Shown here: piece by piece, positions 8,231-16,834 of the stretch | How the letters are laid out: the number at the start of each line of letters is the position of its first letter | Numbering within the stretch: the first letter of the stretch is position 1 | Program-made: the position numbers and the translations under genes | Notes under the pieces: model-generated | The model's database searches: none | The model's input: the letters and a program-made list of their open reading frames with translations, nothing else | What the model was told of the DNA's origin: nothing | NCBI GenBank assembly: GCA_947460455.1 | Contig: CANHKG010000013.1 | Location: 1-41,649, forward strand | DNA from: Rhodospirillales bacterium | GTDB lineage: Bacteria; Pseudomonadota; Alphaproteobacteria; Acetobacterales; Acetobacteraceae | Direction: 5' to 3' | Length of the DNA: 41,649 nucleotides

Positions 8231-9942
8231 GCCACCCCGCGCCCCAGCTGCACGCGCCCATCGCGCAGATCCAGCCGCCGGCCGGAAAACGCATGCGCCG
8301 CGGCGGCATGGCTCGCCAGCACCACGGTGCGGCCCAGCGCCAGCCGCCGTAGCCCATCCAGCACCTCGGCCTCCGTCGCGGGGTCCAGATGCGCCGTCGG
8401 CTCGTCCAGCAGCAGCAGCGGCGCGTTCTTCAGGAAGGCACGCGCAATCGCCACGCGCTGCGCCTGCCCGCCGGAAAGCCCGTAGCCGCCCTCACCCACC
8501 GGCGTGTCGAGCCCCTGCGGCAGGGCGGCGAGCACCGGATCAAGCCGGGCGAAGCGCGCCGCCTCCTCCACCTCCGCATCGCTCGCCTCCGGCCGGGCGA
8601 AGCGGATGTTGTCGCGGATCGTGCCGGCGAACAGCACCGGGCGCTGGCCGATCCAGGCCACCAGCCGCGCCTGCGCCGCCGGCACCAGGGTGGCGATATC
8701 CGCCCCGTTCAGCGTCACCCGCCCGCTTTCCGGCCGCACGAAGCCCAGCAGGATCTCCAGCACGCTCGATTTCCCGGCCCCCGAAGGCCCGGTCAGGATC
8801 AGCGTCTCCCCGGCCGGCACGCGGAACGAAACCCCATCCAGCGCCCTGCCCCGGCTGGCATCCCAGGTGAGGCACACATCCTCGAACGCCACCGCCACGC
8901 CGCGCGCGGCCACATTGCGCACCGGCAGCGCGGGCGGCACCGGCGGCGGCGCCGGCAGCGCGGCCAAAGCTTCCGCCGCCGGGCCGGCATGGCTGCGATC
9001 CTGATAGGCGGCGGCGAAACCACGCAGCGGGGCGAAGAATTCCGGCACCAGCAGCAGCACCAGCAGCGCATCGCCGGGCCGCACGAGCGACCCATCCGCC
9101 AGCCCCGCGGCATAGCGCAGCGCCAGCACCACGATCCCCACGGCGAAGGCGAGATCCATTGCCGCCGACGACAGGAACGCCAAGGAGAGCACCTTCAGCG
9201 TCCGCCGCCGCAGCTCATGCGCCGCCCGGCCCAGCGCCTGCGCCTCCGCCTCGGCATGCCCCGCGAGCACGATGGTGGCGATGCCCCGCACCCGATCGAC
9301 AAAGCGCGCCTGCAGCCGCGTCATGGCGGTAAACTGCCGCCGTGCCGCCGCCGCGGCCCCCAGCCCGGCCAGCCCCATCGCCGCCGGCACCAGCAAGCCA
9401 GCACCGGCCAGGATCGCGGCGGCGATCGGATCCACCCACAGCACCACCAGCACCACCAGCGCCGGCCCGGCCACCGCCAGCATCGCCGCCGGCAGCCAGC
9501 GCGCGAACAACCCCTCCAGCGCCTCCACCCGGTCCACCACCACGGTGGCCAGCTCCGCGGAATGATGCCGGCGCAGCAGCGCGGGCCCGGCCGCCAGCAT
9601 CGCCCCCAACGCCTCGCTGCGCAGCCGGCGGCGGGAAGCGGCGCCGGCATCGAACCCGGCGCGCTCAAACAGCACGCCCAACCCGGCCCGCAGCAGCGCC
9701 AGCCCCGCGAAACCCAGCAGCGGCCCCACCGCCTCGCCCAGCCCGGCGCCATCCAGCGCCAGCTGCAGCGCCCGCGCCGCGCACACCGCCTGGCCGATCG
9801 CGGCCACGATGCCCAGCAGCCCGAACGCCGCCACCGGCAACGCCTCCCGCCGGGCCGCGCGCAGGCGCAGGCGCAGCCAGTGGCCCGCCGGGGCGTGCGA
9901 GGCCTCGCCCTGCGGCGGCGGCCGGTGTTCCGAGTCGTTCAT
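8227..9942 (-). CDS. cydD: Thiol reductant ABC exporter, subunit CydD
   Basis: A 571-residue permease-ATPase half-transporter and heterodimer partner of CydC. The N-terminal domain has several Ala/Leu/Val membrane helices and the CydD-like segment LLLVPEFFAPLRGFAAAYQDRSHA at its end. The ATPase domain has Walker A GPSGAGKSS, signature LSGGQAQRVAIARAF and Walker B LLLLDEPTAHLD. The start at 9942 lacks a good ribosome site (CTTCCTG), so an internal start is possible. The 45-nt gap upstream to the SDR stop holds a short hairpin (9960-9978) without a T-tract, so read-through from the SDR gene is possible. Confidence 0.88.
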   Translation of the reverse strand: MNDSEHRPPPQGEASHAPAGHWLRLRLRAARREALPVAAFGLLGIVAAIGQAVCAARALQLALDGAGLGEAVGPLLGFAGLALLRAGLGVLFERAGFDAGAASRRRLRSEALGAMLAAGPALLRRHHSAELATVVVDRVEALEGLFARWLPAAMLAVAGPALVVLVVLWVDPIAAAILAGAGLLVPAAMGLAGLGAAAAARRQFTAMTRLQARFVDRVRGIATIVLAGHAEAEAQALGRAAHELRRRTLKVLSLAFLSSAAMDLAFAVGIVVLALRYAAGLADGSLVRPGDALLVLLLVPEFFAPLRGFAAAYQDRSHAGPAAEALAALPAPPPVPPALPVRNVAARGVAVAFEDVCLTWDASRGRALDGVSFRVPAGETLILTGPSGAGKSSVLEILLGFVRPESGRVTLNGADIATLVPAAQARLVAWIGQRPVLFAGTIRDNIRFARPEASDAEVEEAARFARLDPVLAALPQGLDTPVGEGGYGLSGGQAQRVAIARAFLKNAPLLLLDEPTAHLDPATEAEVLDGLRRLALGRTVVLASHAAAAHAFSGRRLDLRDGRVQLGRGVA

Positions 9943-9987
9943 CAGGAAGCAGGATTTAGCCGAACCGGCCCGGTTTGGAATGGCCCA

Positions 9988-10734
9988 TCAATGCATCACG
10001 TCGCCGCCGTTGGGGGAGAGTGTGGCCCCCACATAAAACCCGCCCTGCGGCCCGGCCAGCAGCAGCGCGGTGGCGGCGATCTCCTCCGCCGTGCCGAACC
10101 GCCCGGCCGGCAGCCGCGCCTCGAACGCGCGGCGCCATTCCGGCGAGTTGCGCCGCATCAGGTCGGTGTCGATCGGCCCGGGCGCGATCGCGTTCACCCG
10201 CACCCCCTTCGGCGCCGCCTCCCACGCCAGCGCGCGGGTAAACCCGGCAATCCCCGCCTTGGCCGAGCAGTACGGCGTGATATCCGGCCCGCCCTTGATC
10301 CCCAGCTGGCTCGCCACGTTGATGATGCAGCCGCGCCCGCGCGCCACCATGGCGGGATAGACATTCTGGGCCATGAAGAACATGCCCTTCAGATGGGTAT
10401 CCAGGATCGCGTCGAAATCCGCTTCTGTCATCAATTCAAATGGTTTTCGGATGTTGCTGCCGGCATTATTGAACAACACATCCACCGTGCCGAGCTGCTC
10501 CGCCACCCAGCCCGCGAATGCCCGCCCGGCCGCGATATCCGCCACGTCGCAGCCGCGCTGCACCACGCGCCGGCCCAGGGCGGCGATCTCGGCCGCCGTC
10601 TCCGCTGCCTTCTCATCGTCGTTCAGGTGGCAAAAGCCGATATCCGCCCCCTCCCGCGCAAAGGCCAGCGCCACCGCCCGCCCGATCCCGCGCGACCCGC
10701 CCGTCACCAGCGCCACCTGCCCTGCCAGTTGCAT
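9988..10734 (-). CDS. SDR family oxidoreductase
   Basis: A 248-residue classical short-chain dehydrogenase/reductase. The NAD(P) fingerprint is TGGSRGIG near residue 11. Other family marks are the NNAG motif, the active-site serine in NVASQ, and the Y-C-S-A-K catalytic Tyr/Lys motif. The late segment ends FYVGATLSPNGGDVMH, as in 3-oxoacyl-ACP reductase / glucose dehydrogenase-like members. I chose ATG 10734 because GGGGAGG sits 7 nt upstream; ATG 10740 touches that site and is less likely. It is divergent from crcB across about 90 nt. The true substrate is unknown. Confidence 0.88.
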   Translation of the reverse strand: MQLAGQVALVTGGSRGIGRAVALAFAREGADIGFCHLNDDEKAAETAAEIAALGRRVVQRGCDVADIAAGRAFAGWVAEQLGTVDVLFNNAGSNIRKPFELMTEADFDAILDTHLKGMFFMAQNVYPAMVARGRGCIINVASQLGIKGGPDITPYCSAKAGIAGFTRALAWEAAPKGVRVNAIAPGPIDTDLMRRNSPEWRRAFEARLPAGRFGTAEEIAATALLLAGPQGGFYVGATLSPNGGDVMH

Positions 10735-10787
10735 CGTCATCCCTCCCCGTGTGCAGTGCCGATCATGGCACGCCCCAGGCATGGAAA

Positions 10788-10802
10788 GCAGGGGGCCCCT
10801 GC
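10788..10802. promoter_or_regulatory. Short dyad between SDR gene and crcB
   Basis: GCAGGGG-G-CCCCTGC, a perfect 7-bp dyad with a one-base centre, lies in the divergent intergenic space 20 nt before crcB. It could be an operator or a leader hairpin. The tiny centre argues for a protein site rather than an RNA loop. Confidence 0.3.
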
Positions 10803-10822
10803 CTGAACCGGAGGGCTTTCGC

Positions 10823-11203
10823 ATGATGGGTACATTGGCGGTCGCGGCGGGCGGGGCGGTGGGCAGCGTGCTGCGCTACTGGGGCACGCTGCTGGCGGCG
10901 CGCATCGGCTGGGTGGAATTCCCCTGGGCCACCATCGTCATCAACGTGCTCGGCAGCTTCGTCATCGGCTGGTTCGCCGCCGCCACCCTGCCCGGCGCCG
11001 CCCACCCGGCCAGCCAGGAGATCCGCCTGCTGGTCATGACCGGCCTGTGCGGCGGCTTCACCACCTTCTCCGCCTTCAGCCTGCAAACACTGGACCTGCT
11101 GCGCGCCGGCGACTTTACCGGGGCGGCAGCCAATGTTCTGCTCTCTGTCCTGCTATGCCTCGCCGCCACCGCCGCCGGCTACTGGCTCGCTGCCACCGCC
11201 TGA
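10823..11203 (+). CDS. crcB: Fluoride exporter channel FluC/CrcB
   Basis: A 126-residue, four-helix inner-membrane protein of the CrcB/Fluc dual-topology fluoride channel family. Diagnostic motifs are GGAVGSVLRY at the N-terminus, ATIVINVLGSFVIGW in the second helix, and GLCGGFTTFSAFSLQT in the third, with the conserved Thr/Phe fluoride-path residues. Length is normal. ATG 10823 follows GGAGGG at about 8 nt; ATG 10826 is an equivalent second Met. Fluc proteins act as homodimers to lower cytoplasmic fluoride. I saw no convincing fluoride riboswitch in the short leader. The amidase gene follows after 17 nt on the same strand. Confidence 0.92.
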   Translation: MMGTLAVAAGGAVGSVLRYWGTLLAARIGWVEFPWATIVINVLGSFVIGWFAAATLPGAAHPASQEIRLLVMTGLCGGFTTFSAFSLQTLDLLRAGDFTGAAANVLLSVLLCLAATAAGYWLAATA

Positions 11204-11220
11204 CCACCCGGAGTTCCGAC

Positions 11221-12678
11221 ATGTCCGATGCCGACCTGCTGTTCATGTCCGCCATGGAAGCCGCCGCCCTGATCCGGCGCGGCAAGCTTTCCCCGGTGGA
11301 ATATGTCGATGCGATCCTGTCCGGCATCGAGCGTGCGAATCCGAAGCTGAACGCCTTCAGCCATGTCATGTCCATGCACGCCCGGCGCAGCGCCATGGCC
11401 GCCGAACAGGCGGTGCGCCGCGGCGACGACCTCGGCCCGCTGCACGGCGTGCCCGTCTCCATCAAGGACCTGGTGGAGGTGGATGGCGTGCCCTTCCGCC
11501 GCGGAACCGCCATCTTCGCCGATGCCGTGGGCGAGAAGGACGACATCACGGTGCAGCGCCTGCGTGCCGCCGGCGCCATCATCCTGGGCAAGACCACCAC
11601 CCCCGAATTCGGCGTGAAGGCCCTCACGGACGGGCCGAGCTTCGGCATCACCCGCAACCCCTGGAACCTCGAACGCACCCCCGGCGGCTCCTCGGGCGGT
11701 GCCGCCGCCGCCGTCGCCGCCGGGCTCGGCCCGCTCGGCCTGGGCACCGATGGCGCCGGCTCCATCCGCGGCCCCGCCGCCGCCTGCGGCCTGGTGGGCC
11801 TGAAGCAGACCCTCGGCGTCGTCCCGCGCGAAGACCCCGCCGACGCGCTCGGCAACACCACCTATGCCGGCCCGATCACCCGCACGGTTACTGACGCCGC
11901 CGTGATGCACGCGGTGCTGGCAGGCGATGGCGCCCCTGCCCCGCTCAGCCTCGACCCCTGGGCCATCACGCCCGCCCCGCAGGGCCGCCTGCGCCCGCTG
12001 CTGATCGGCGCCAAAGCCACCGGCCTGCGCCTGGGCTACTTCGCCCGCTGCGCCAACCCGCTGGTCGCCAAGGATGTCACCGCCAACACCAACGCCATGC
12101 TCCAGACACTCACCGAACTGGGCGCGGAAGTGGAGGAACACACCGAAGCGTTCGACTGGGCCGAGCCGCCGGGCCGCGTGCTCTACCAGGCCGGCATCGC
12201 CGTCGGCATGGCCAAGTATCTGCCCAAGTGGCAGAACCAGATGGACCCCGTCACCCTGGCCTTCGCCGAGCGCGGCACCCGCTTCACCCTGGCCGACTGG
12301 CGGGAAGCGGAATGGGCCCGCACCGCCCTGTTCCGCGCCGTGCAGGGCCTGTTCGAGCAGTACGACCTGCTGGTGATGCCCACCATGGCCCGCACCGCCC
12401 TGCCCGTCGGCCACGACGCCGCCAACGACCAGGTGATGGTGGATGGCGTGCCCACCGGCATCACCCGCCAGGGCTGGACCGCCTACCAATACCCCTTCAA
12501 CCTCACCGGCCACCCCGCACTCACCATCCCCTCCGGCTTCGGCACCGATGGCCTGCCCACCGCGCTGCAGATCGTCGGCCCCTGGGGCAGCGAGACGGAC
12601 ATATTGCGCCTCGGCGCCATGCTGGAGCAGGCCCGCCCCTGGGCGCAGCACCGCCCGCCGGTGCACGGCGCGGCATGA
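11221..12678 (+). CDS. Amidase (amidase-signature family)
   Basis: A 485-residue amidase-signature hydrolase that cleaves C-N amide bonds in the cytoplasm. The Ser-cisSer-Lys triad is visible: K82 in VSIKDL, Ser157/158 in the GGSSGG loop and the nucleophile S181 in GTDGAGSIRGPAA (the usual GGS is AGS here). Length and order fit GatA-like free-standing amidases; no gatB or gatC is nearby, so it is not the tRNA amidotransferase. The ATG at 11221 follows a GGAG site. It overlaps the next gene by ATGA. The natural amide is not known; a role in feeding acids to the adjacent uptake/CoA-ligase operon is conceivable but unproven. Confidence 0.9.
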   Translation: MSDADLLFMSAMEAAALIRRGKLSPVEYVDAILSGIERANPKLNAFSHVMSMHARRSAMAAEQAVRRGDDLGPLHGVPVSIKDLVEVDGVPFRRGTAIFADAVGEKDDITVQRLRAAGAIILGKTTTPEFGVKALTDGPSFGITRNPWNLERTPGGSSGGAAAAVAAGLGPLGLGTDGAGSIRGPAAACGLVGLKQTLGVVPREDPADALGNTTYAGPITRTVTDAAVMHAVLAGDGAPAPLSLDPWAITPAPQGRLRPLLIGAKATGLRLGYFARCANPLVAKDVTANTNAMLQTLTELGAEVEEHTEAFDWAEPPGRVLYQAGIAVGMAKYLPKWQNQMDPVTLAFAERGTRFTLADWREAEWARTALFRAVQGLFEQYDLLVMPTMARTALPVGHDAANDQVMVDGVPTGITRQGWTAYQYPFNLTGHPALTIPSGFGTDGLPTALQIVGPWGSETDILRLGAMLEQARPWAQHRPPVHGAA

Positions 12679-13118
12679 GGCTGCTTGCCGCCCTCCTCGT
12701 GCTGGCGGTCAGCCCCGCCCTGGCCGCCGGCCCGCCGCAATACGTCGCCGGCCCCGCCAGCGGCTACCAATACGATTGCCGGCAGGAAAAGCAGCCCGTC
12801 CCGTCCCTCGCCACCCTGGTCACGGAAATCCCGGATCTCGATGGCGACGGCCTGCCGGACCACGTGGTCGATTCGGCCAAGGGCTGCGCCGCGGTGCGCG
12901 CGCTCTACTGCAACGAGGCCGAGGGCTGCACCCTCCAGATCTACCTCTCCAGCTGGTCCGGCATCGCCGAGCGCTACAAGGCCCGCCAGTGGAAGCCGGA
13001 CCGCGCCACCCGCCCCGCCACCCTGTCCATCACCACCGGCGGCCCGGAATGCGGCGGCGCCCCCGAATGCACCCTCACCCTGCGCTGGACCGGGCAGCGC
13101 CTGCTCCCGGTGCGCTGA
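12675..13118 (+). CDS. Small secreted hypothetical protein with a calcium-loop-like motif
   Basis: A 147-residue protein with a typical signal peptide (MRLLAALLVLAVSPALAAG). The mature part has six cysteines and a DLDGDGLPDHVVD segment resembling the calcium-binding loop of FG-GAP, EF-hand or dockerin-like repeats. The Cys positions (DC, GC, YC, GC, EC, EC) suggest paired disulfides in the periplasm. I do not recognise the family. It overlaps the amidase stop by 4 nt, so it is translationally coupled to that gene, although one product is cytoplasmic and the other exported. Confidence 0.75.
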   Translation: MRLLAALLVLAVSPALAAGPPQYVAGPASGYQYDCRQEKQPVPSLATLVTEIPDLDGDGLPDHVVDSAKGCAAVRALYCNEAEGCTLQIYLSSWSGIAERYKARQWKPDRATRPATLSITTGGPECGGAPECTLTLRWTGQRLLPVR

Positions 13119-13140
13119 CCCCGGCCGCGAGCCATGCCGC

Positions 13141-13174
13141 CTGCGCAATACATTGCCAATTTGTATGCGCGCAG
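13141..13174. promoter_or_regulatory. Imperfect dyad upstream of the liv operon promoter
   Basis: CTGCGC-AATACA on the left and TGTAT-GCGCGCAG on the right form an imperfect dyad around an AT-rich centre. It is placed 10 bp upstream of the predicted -35 element. This is where an activator or a LysR/GntR/TetR-type regulator would bind. No regulator gene lies beside it. Confidence 0.4.
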
Positions 13175-13183
13175 AAAGGGTCA

Positions 13184-13212
13184 TTGACGGCCACGCGAGC
13201 ACCTGCCTAACG
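13184..13212 (+). promoter_or_regulatory. Predicted sigma-70-type promoter of the liv operon
   Basis: TTGACG at 13184-13189, a 17-nt spacer, and CTAACG at 13207-13212, about 60 nt upstream of the first ATG. The -35 and spacing agree with alphaproteobacterial housekeeping promoters; the -10 is a partial match. Confidence 0.45.
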
Positions 13213-13272
13213 TCCCAGCATAATGAGCGCTGCGACGGAATTTCGTCCACGCCAAAGGGGAAACGCGCGGGG

Positions 13273-14157
13273 ATGGACGAACTCGTTCGCCTGCTGCAAT
13301 TGGCCATCAACGGTACAGCCGCAGGCTGCATCTATGGGCTGGTCGCGCTTGGCTTTGTGCTGATCTACAAGGCCACCGAAATGGTGAACTTCGCCCAGGG
13401 CGAGCTGATGATGCTCGGGGCGTTCTTTGCCTATACCTTCATTGGCATGTGGGGGCTCAACTACTGGGCCGGCTTCGCACTCGCCATCGCCGCCACCGCC
13501 GCCTTCGGCTACGCGCTGGATGCCGTGGTGCTGCGCCGCGTGATCGGCCAGCCGCAATTCGCGGTTGTCATGCTCACCCTGGGCCTGGCCTTCATCTTCC
13601 GCGCCGTGGCCGGCGCCGTCTGGGGCTACGACAGCGTCGGCTTCCTCACCCCCTTCACCAACAAGGTGGCGGATTTCGGCGGCGGCGTGATCCTGGGGCA
13701 GGACAACGTCTCGATCATCGTCGGCACCGTCATCCTCTGCGCCGTGCTCTACGTCTTCTTCAGCCGCACCCCGCTGGGCATCGCCATGCAGGCCAGCTCG
13801 CAGAACCAGCTGGCCGCCTACTACATGGGCATTCCGGTGCGCACCGTCTTCTCGCTCATCTGGGCAATCAGCGCCGGCGTCTCGGCCGTGGCCGCGGTGC
13901 TGCTGGTGCCGGTCTCCATGATCGACGTGAACATGGGCATCCTCGGCTTCAAGGCCTTCGCCGCCGCCGTGCTGGGGGGCTTCGGCTCCATCCCCGGCGC
14001 CTTGGTCGGCGGCATCATCGTGGGCATCACGGAGCAGTTCGCCGGGCGCTTCCTGCCGGCCGGCTCCATGGAGCTCACATCGAACATCGTGCTGCTGGGC
14101 GTGCTGATCGTCTGGCCGCAGGGCCTGTTCGGCCAGGTCATCCGCAAGCGGGTCTAG
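13273..14157 (+). CDS. livH: Branched-chain amino acid-type ABC transporter permease (LivH family)
   Basis: A 294-residue inner-membrane permease with about eight hydrophobic helices. Family marks are LVALGFVLIYKATEMVNFAQGELMMLGAFFAY near residues 23-55 and the cytoplasmic coupling region AVLGGFGSIPGALVGGIIVGITEQF near the C-terminus. It pairs with LivM to form the translocation channel of a HAAT-family importer. It is the first gene of the operon, preceded by a predicted promoter and a purine-rich leader (AAAGGGGAAA). The frame is open far upstream, but the ATG at 13273 gives the standard N-terminus. The family carries many substrates beyond leucine/valine, so the symbol denotes the family only. 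Confidence 0.9.
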   Translation: MDELVRLLQLAINGTAAGCIYGLVALGFVLIYKATEMVNFAQGELMMLGAFFAYTFIGMWGLNYWAGFALAIAATAAFGYALDAVVLRRVIGQPQFAVVMLTLGLAFIFRAVAGAVWGYDSVGFLTPFTNKVADFGGGVILGQDNVSIIVGTVILCAVLYVFFSRTPLGIAMQASSQNQLAAYYMGIPVRTVFSLIWAISAGVSAVAAVLLVPVSMIDVNMGILGFKAFAAAVLGGFGSIPGALVGGIIVGITEQFAGRFLPAGSMELTSNIVLLGVLIVWPQGLFGQVIRKRV

Positions 14158-14167
14158 GGGCACACCG

Positions 14168-15240
14168 ATGCGCGCGATGTTCAGAACAAGCTACGCCCAA
14201 GACCTTCTGCTGGCCCGCAGCCCCGCCGCCTGGGGCTGGTACGGCCTGCTGATGCTGGTGCTGCTCGCCATCCCACATGTGCTGGGCGAGTTCTACGTGG
14301 GCGAAATGGCCGGCGTGTTCGTGTTCGCCATTGCCGGCGTCGGGCTGATGCTGCTGATCGGCTACACCGGCCTGGTCAGCCTCGGCCATGCCGCCTTCCT
14401 CGGCATCGGCGCCTACACCAACGCCATCCTGCTCACCAAGGGCGTGCCGTTCATCTTCTCCCTGCCCGCCGCCGGCCTTCTCACCGCCCTGTTCGGCGTG
14501 CTGATCGGCATCCCCACCCTGCGCATGAGCGGCCTGTATCTCGCCATCGCCACGCTCGCCTTCGGCAGCATCGTCGGCATCGTGCTGGAGAAATGGCACG
14601 GCCTCACCGGCGGGTTCGACGGCCTGGCCGTGCCCACCCCGGCGATCTTCGGCTACGTGATCGAGGGCCGCACCGGCGTCTATTACCTCTCGCTCGCCAT
14701 CCTGGTGGCCGTGTTGCTGGTGGCCATGAACATCCTGCGCTCGCCGCTCGGCCGCGCCATGGTCGCCATCCGCGACAGCGAGATCTCCGCCCAATCCATG
14801 GGCATCCACCTCGCCTTCTACAAAACCGTGGCCTTTGCCATCAGCGCCGGGATCACCGGCCTCGCGGGTGCCGCCTACGGCCACTACACCAACTACCTGG
14901 CGCCAGACGGCTTCGGCATCCTGCTCTCCATCCAGCTCGTCACCATCGTCTTCATCGGCGGGCTCGGCTCGCTGCACGGTGCGATCTTCGGGGCCATCTT
15001 CATCTCCATGCTGCCCCAGGCCATCGCGCTCAGCCGCGACAGCCTGCCCTTCGGCATCGGCCGCCTGCCCGGGCTGGAGCCGAGCCTGTTCGGCATCATC
15101 CTCGTGCTGGTGATCATGTTCGAGCCCGCCGGCATCAACGGTCGCTGGCTGAAGGCCAAGCGCTGGTTCGGCGAATTCCCGCTGCACCGCCGCGCCGCCT
15201 TCCGCCGCCAGAAATCCTACGCCAAGTCGGAGCGGCTGCG

Positions 15241-15244
<4 letters not shown>
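14168..15244 (+). CDS. livM: Branched-chain amino acid-type ABC transporter permease (LivM family)
   Basis: A 358-residue inner-membrane permease, partner of the LivH-like protein encoded 10 nt upstream. It has the LivM pattern IGYTGLVSLGHAAFLGIGAYTNAIL, the PTLRMSGLYLAIATLAFG helix, and the cytoplasmic loop SPLGRAMVAIRDSEISAQSMGI, which contacts the ATPases. A GGGG ribosome site precedes the ATG. The C-terminal tail is basic (about residues 325-358, RWLKAKRWFGEF-RRAAFRRQKS). It overlaps the next gene by ATGA at 15241-15244. Confidence 0.92.
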
Positions 15245-16037
<793 letters not shown>

Positions 16038-16041
<4 letters not shown>

Positions 16042-16832
16042 GCCAGGCTCCCCTCCTCAAGGTTGCCCCACTTCTTCAAGTATCGGGCATAGACACCTAC
16101 TACGGCCCCATCCAGGCCATCCGCGGTGTCACGCTCGAAGTTCCGGAAGGCCGCATCGTCACCGTGCTCGGCGCCAACGGTGCCGGCAAAACCACCATCC
16201 TGCGCACCATCTCCGGCGTGCTGGACCCCGATCGCGGCGAGATCGCCTTCCAGGGCCAGGACATCATGGGCTTCACGCCGGATCGCGTGATGCGCTCCGG
16301 CATCTGCCACTCCCCGGAAGGCCGCGAGATCTTCCCCTTCCTCACCGTCGCCGAAAACCTGCGCATGGGCAGCTACACGCGCACGGACAAGGACGAGGTC
16401 GCCCGCGACCTGGAGATGTGCTTCGGCTACTTCCCCCGCCTCAAGGAACGCGCCGACCAGCGCGCCGGCCAGCTTTCCGGCGGCGAGCAGCAGATGCTGG
16501 CGATCAGCCGCGCCCTGATGGGCCGCCCGAAGCTGCTCCTGCTGGATGAGCCCTCGCTCGGCCTCTCGCCCCTGCTCACCCTGCAGATCTTCGAGATCGT
16601 GAAGCGCATCAACCGCGAGCGTGGCGTGTCCATCCTGCTGGTGGAGCAGAACGCCCACATCGCGCTGCAAACCGCCGATTACGGCTACGTGCTGGAGGTC
16701 GGGCGCATCGTCATGGAAGACACCTGCCAAAGCCTGATGCAGCGCGACGACATCCGCGAGTTCTACCTCGGCCACAAGGAGGAAGGCGCCCGCGGCCAAC
16801 GGCGCTGGAAGAAGAAGAAGCTGTGGCGCTGA
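16038..16832 (+). CDS. livF: ABC transporter ATP-binding protein (LivF family)
   Basis: A 264-residue ATPase, partner of LivG, with the LivF opening GIDTYYGPIQAIRGV, Walker A GANGAGKTT, signature LSGGEQQMLAISRAL, Walker B LLLLDEPSLGL and H-loop LVEQNAHIAL. It ends in an unusual basic tail (RWKKKKLWR) absent from the core family; the tail may partly reflect the purine-rich DNA placed before the next gene. Translationally coupled to livG by ATGA. Confidence 0.92.
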
Positions 16833-16834
16833 AC

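Noticed and set aside
4190-8485. A 1431-codon plus-strand open frame opposite recQ, the OmpA-domain gene and cydC
   Set aside because: It is a shadow in GC-rich DNA: its translation is His/Arg/Gln/Gly-rich low-complexity sequence with no domain, and three recognised genes occupy the other strand.
8389-10806. An 805-codon plus-strand open frame opposite cydD and the SDR gene
   Set aside because: Arg/Gln/His-rich antisense shadow of two well-supported genes.
10741-10822. Fluoride riboswitch upstream of crcB
   Set aside because: The leader is only about 80 nt and I could not find the paired consensus elements of the crcB motif; only a small unrelated dyad is present.
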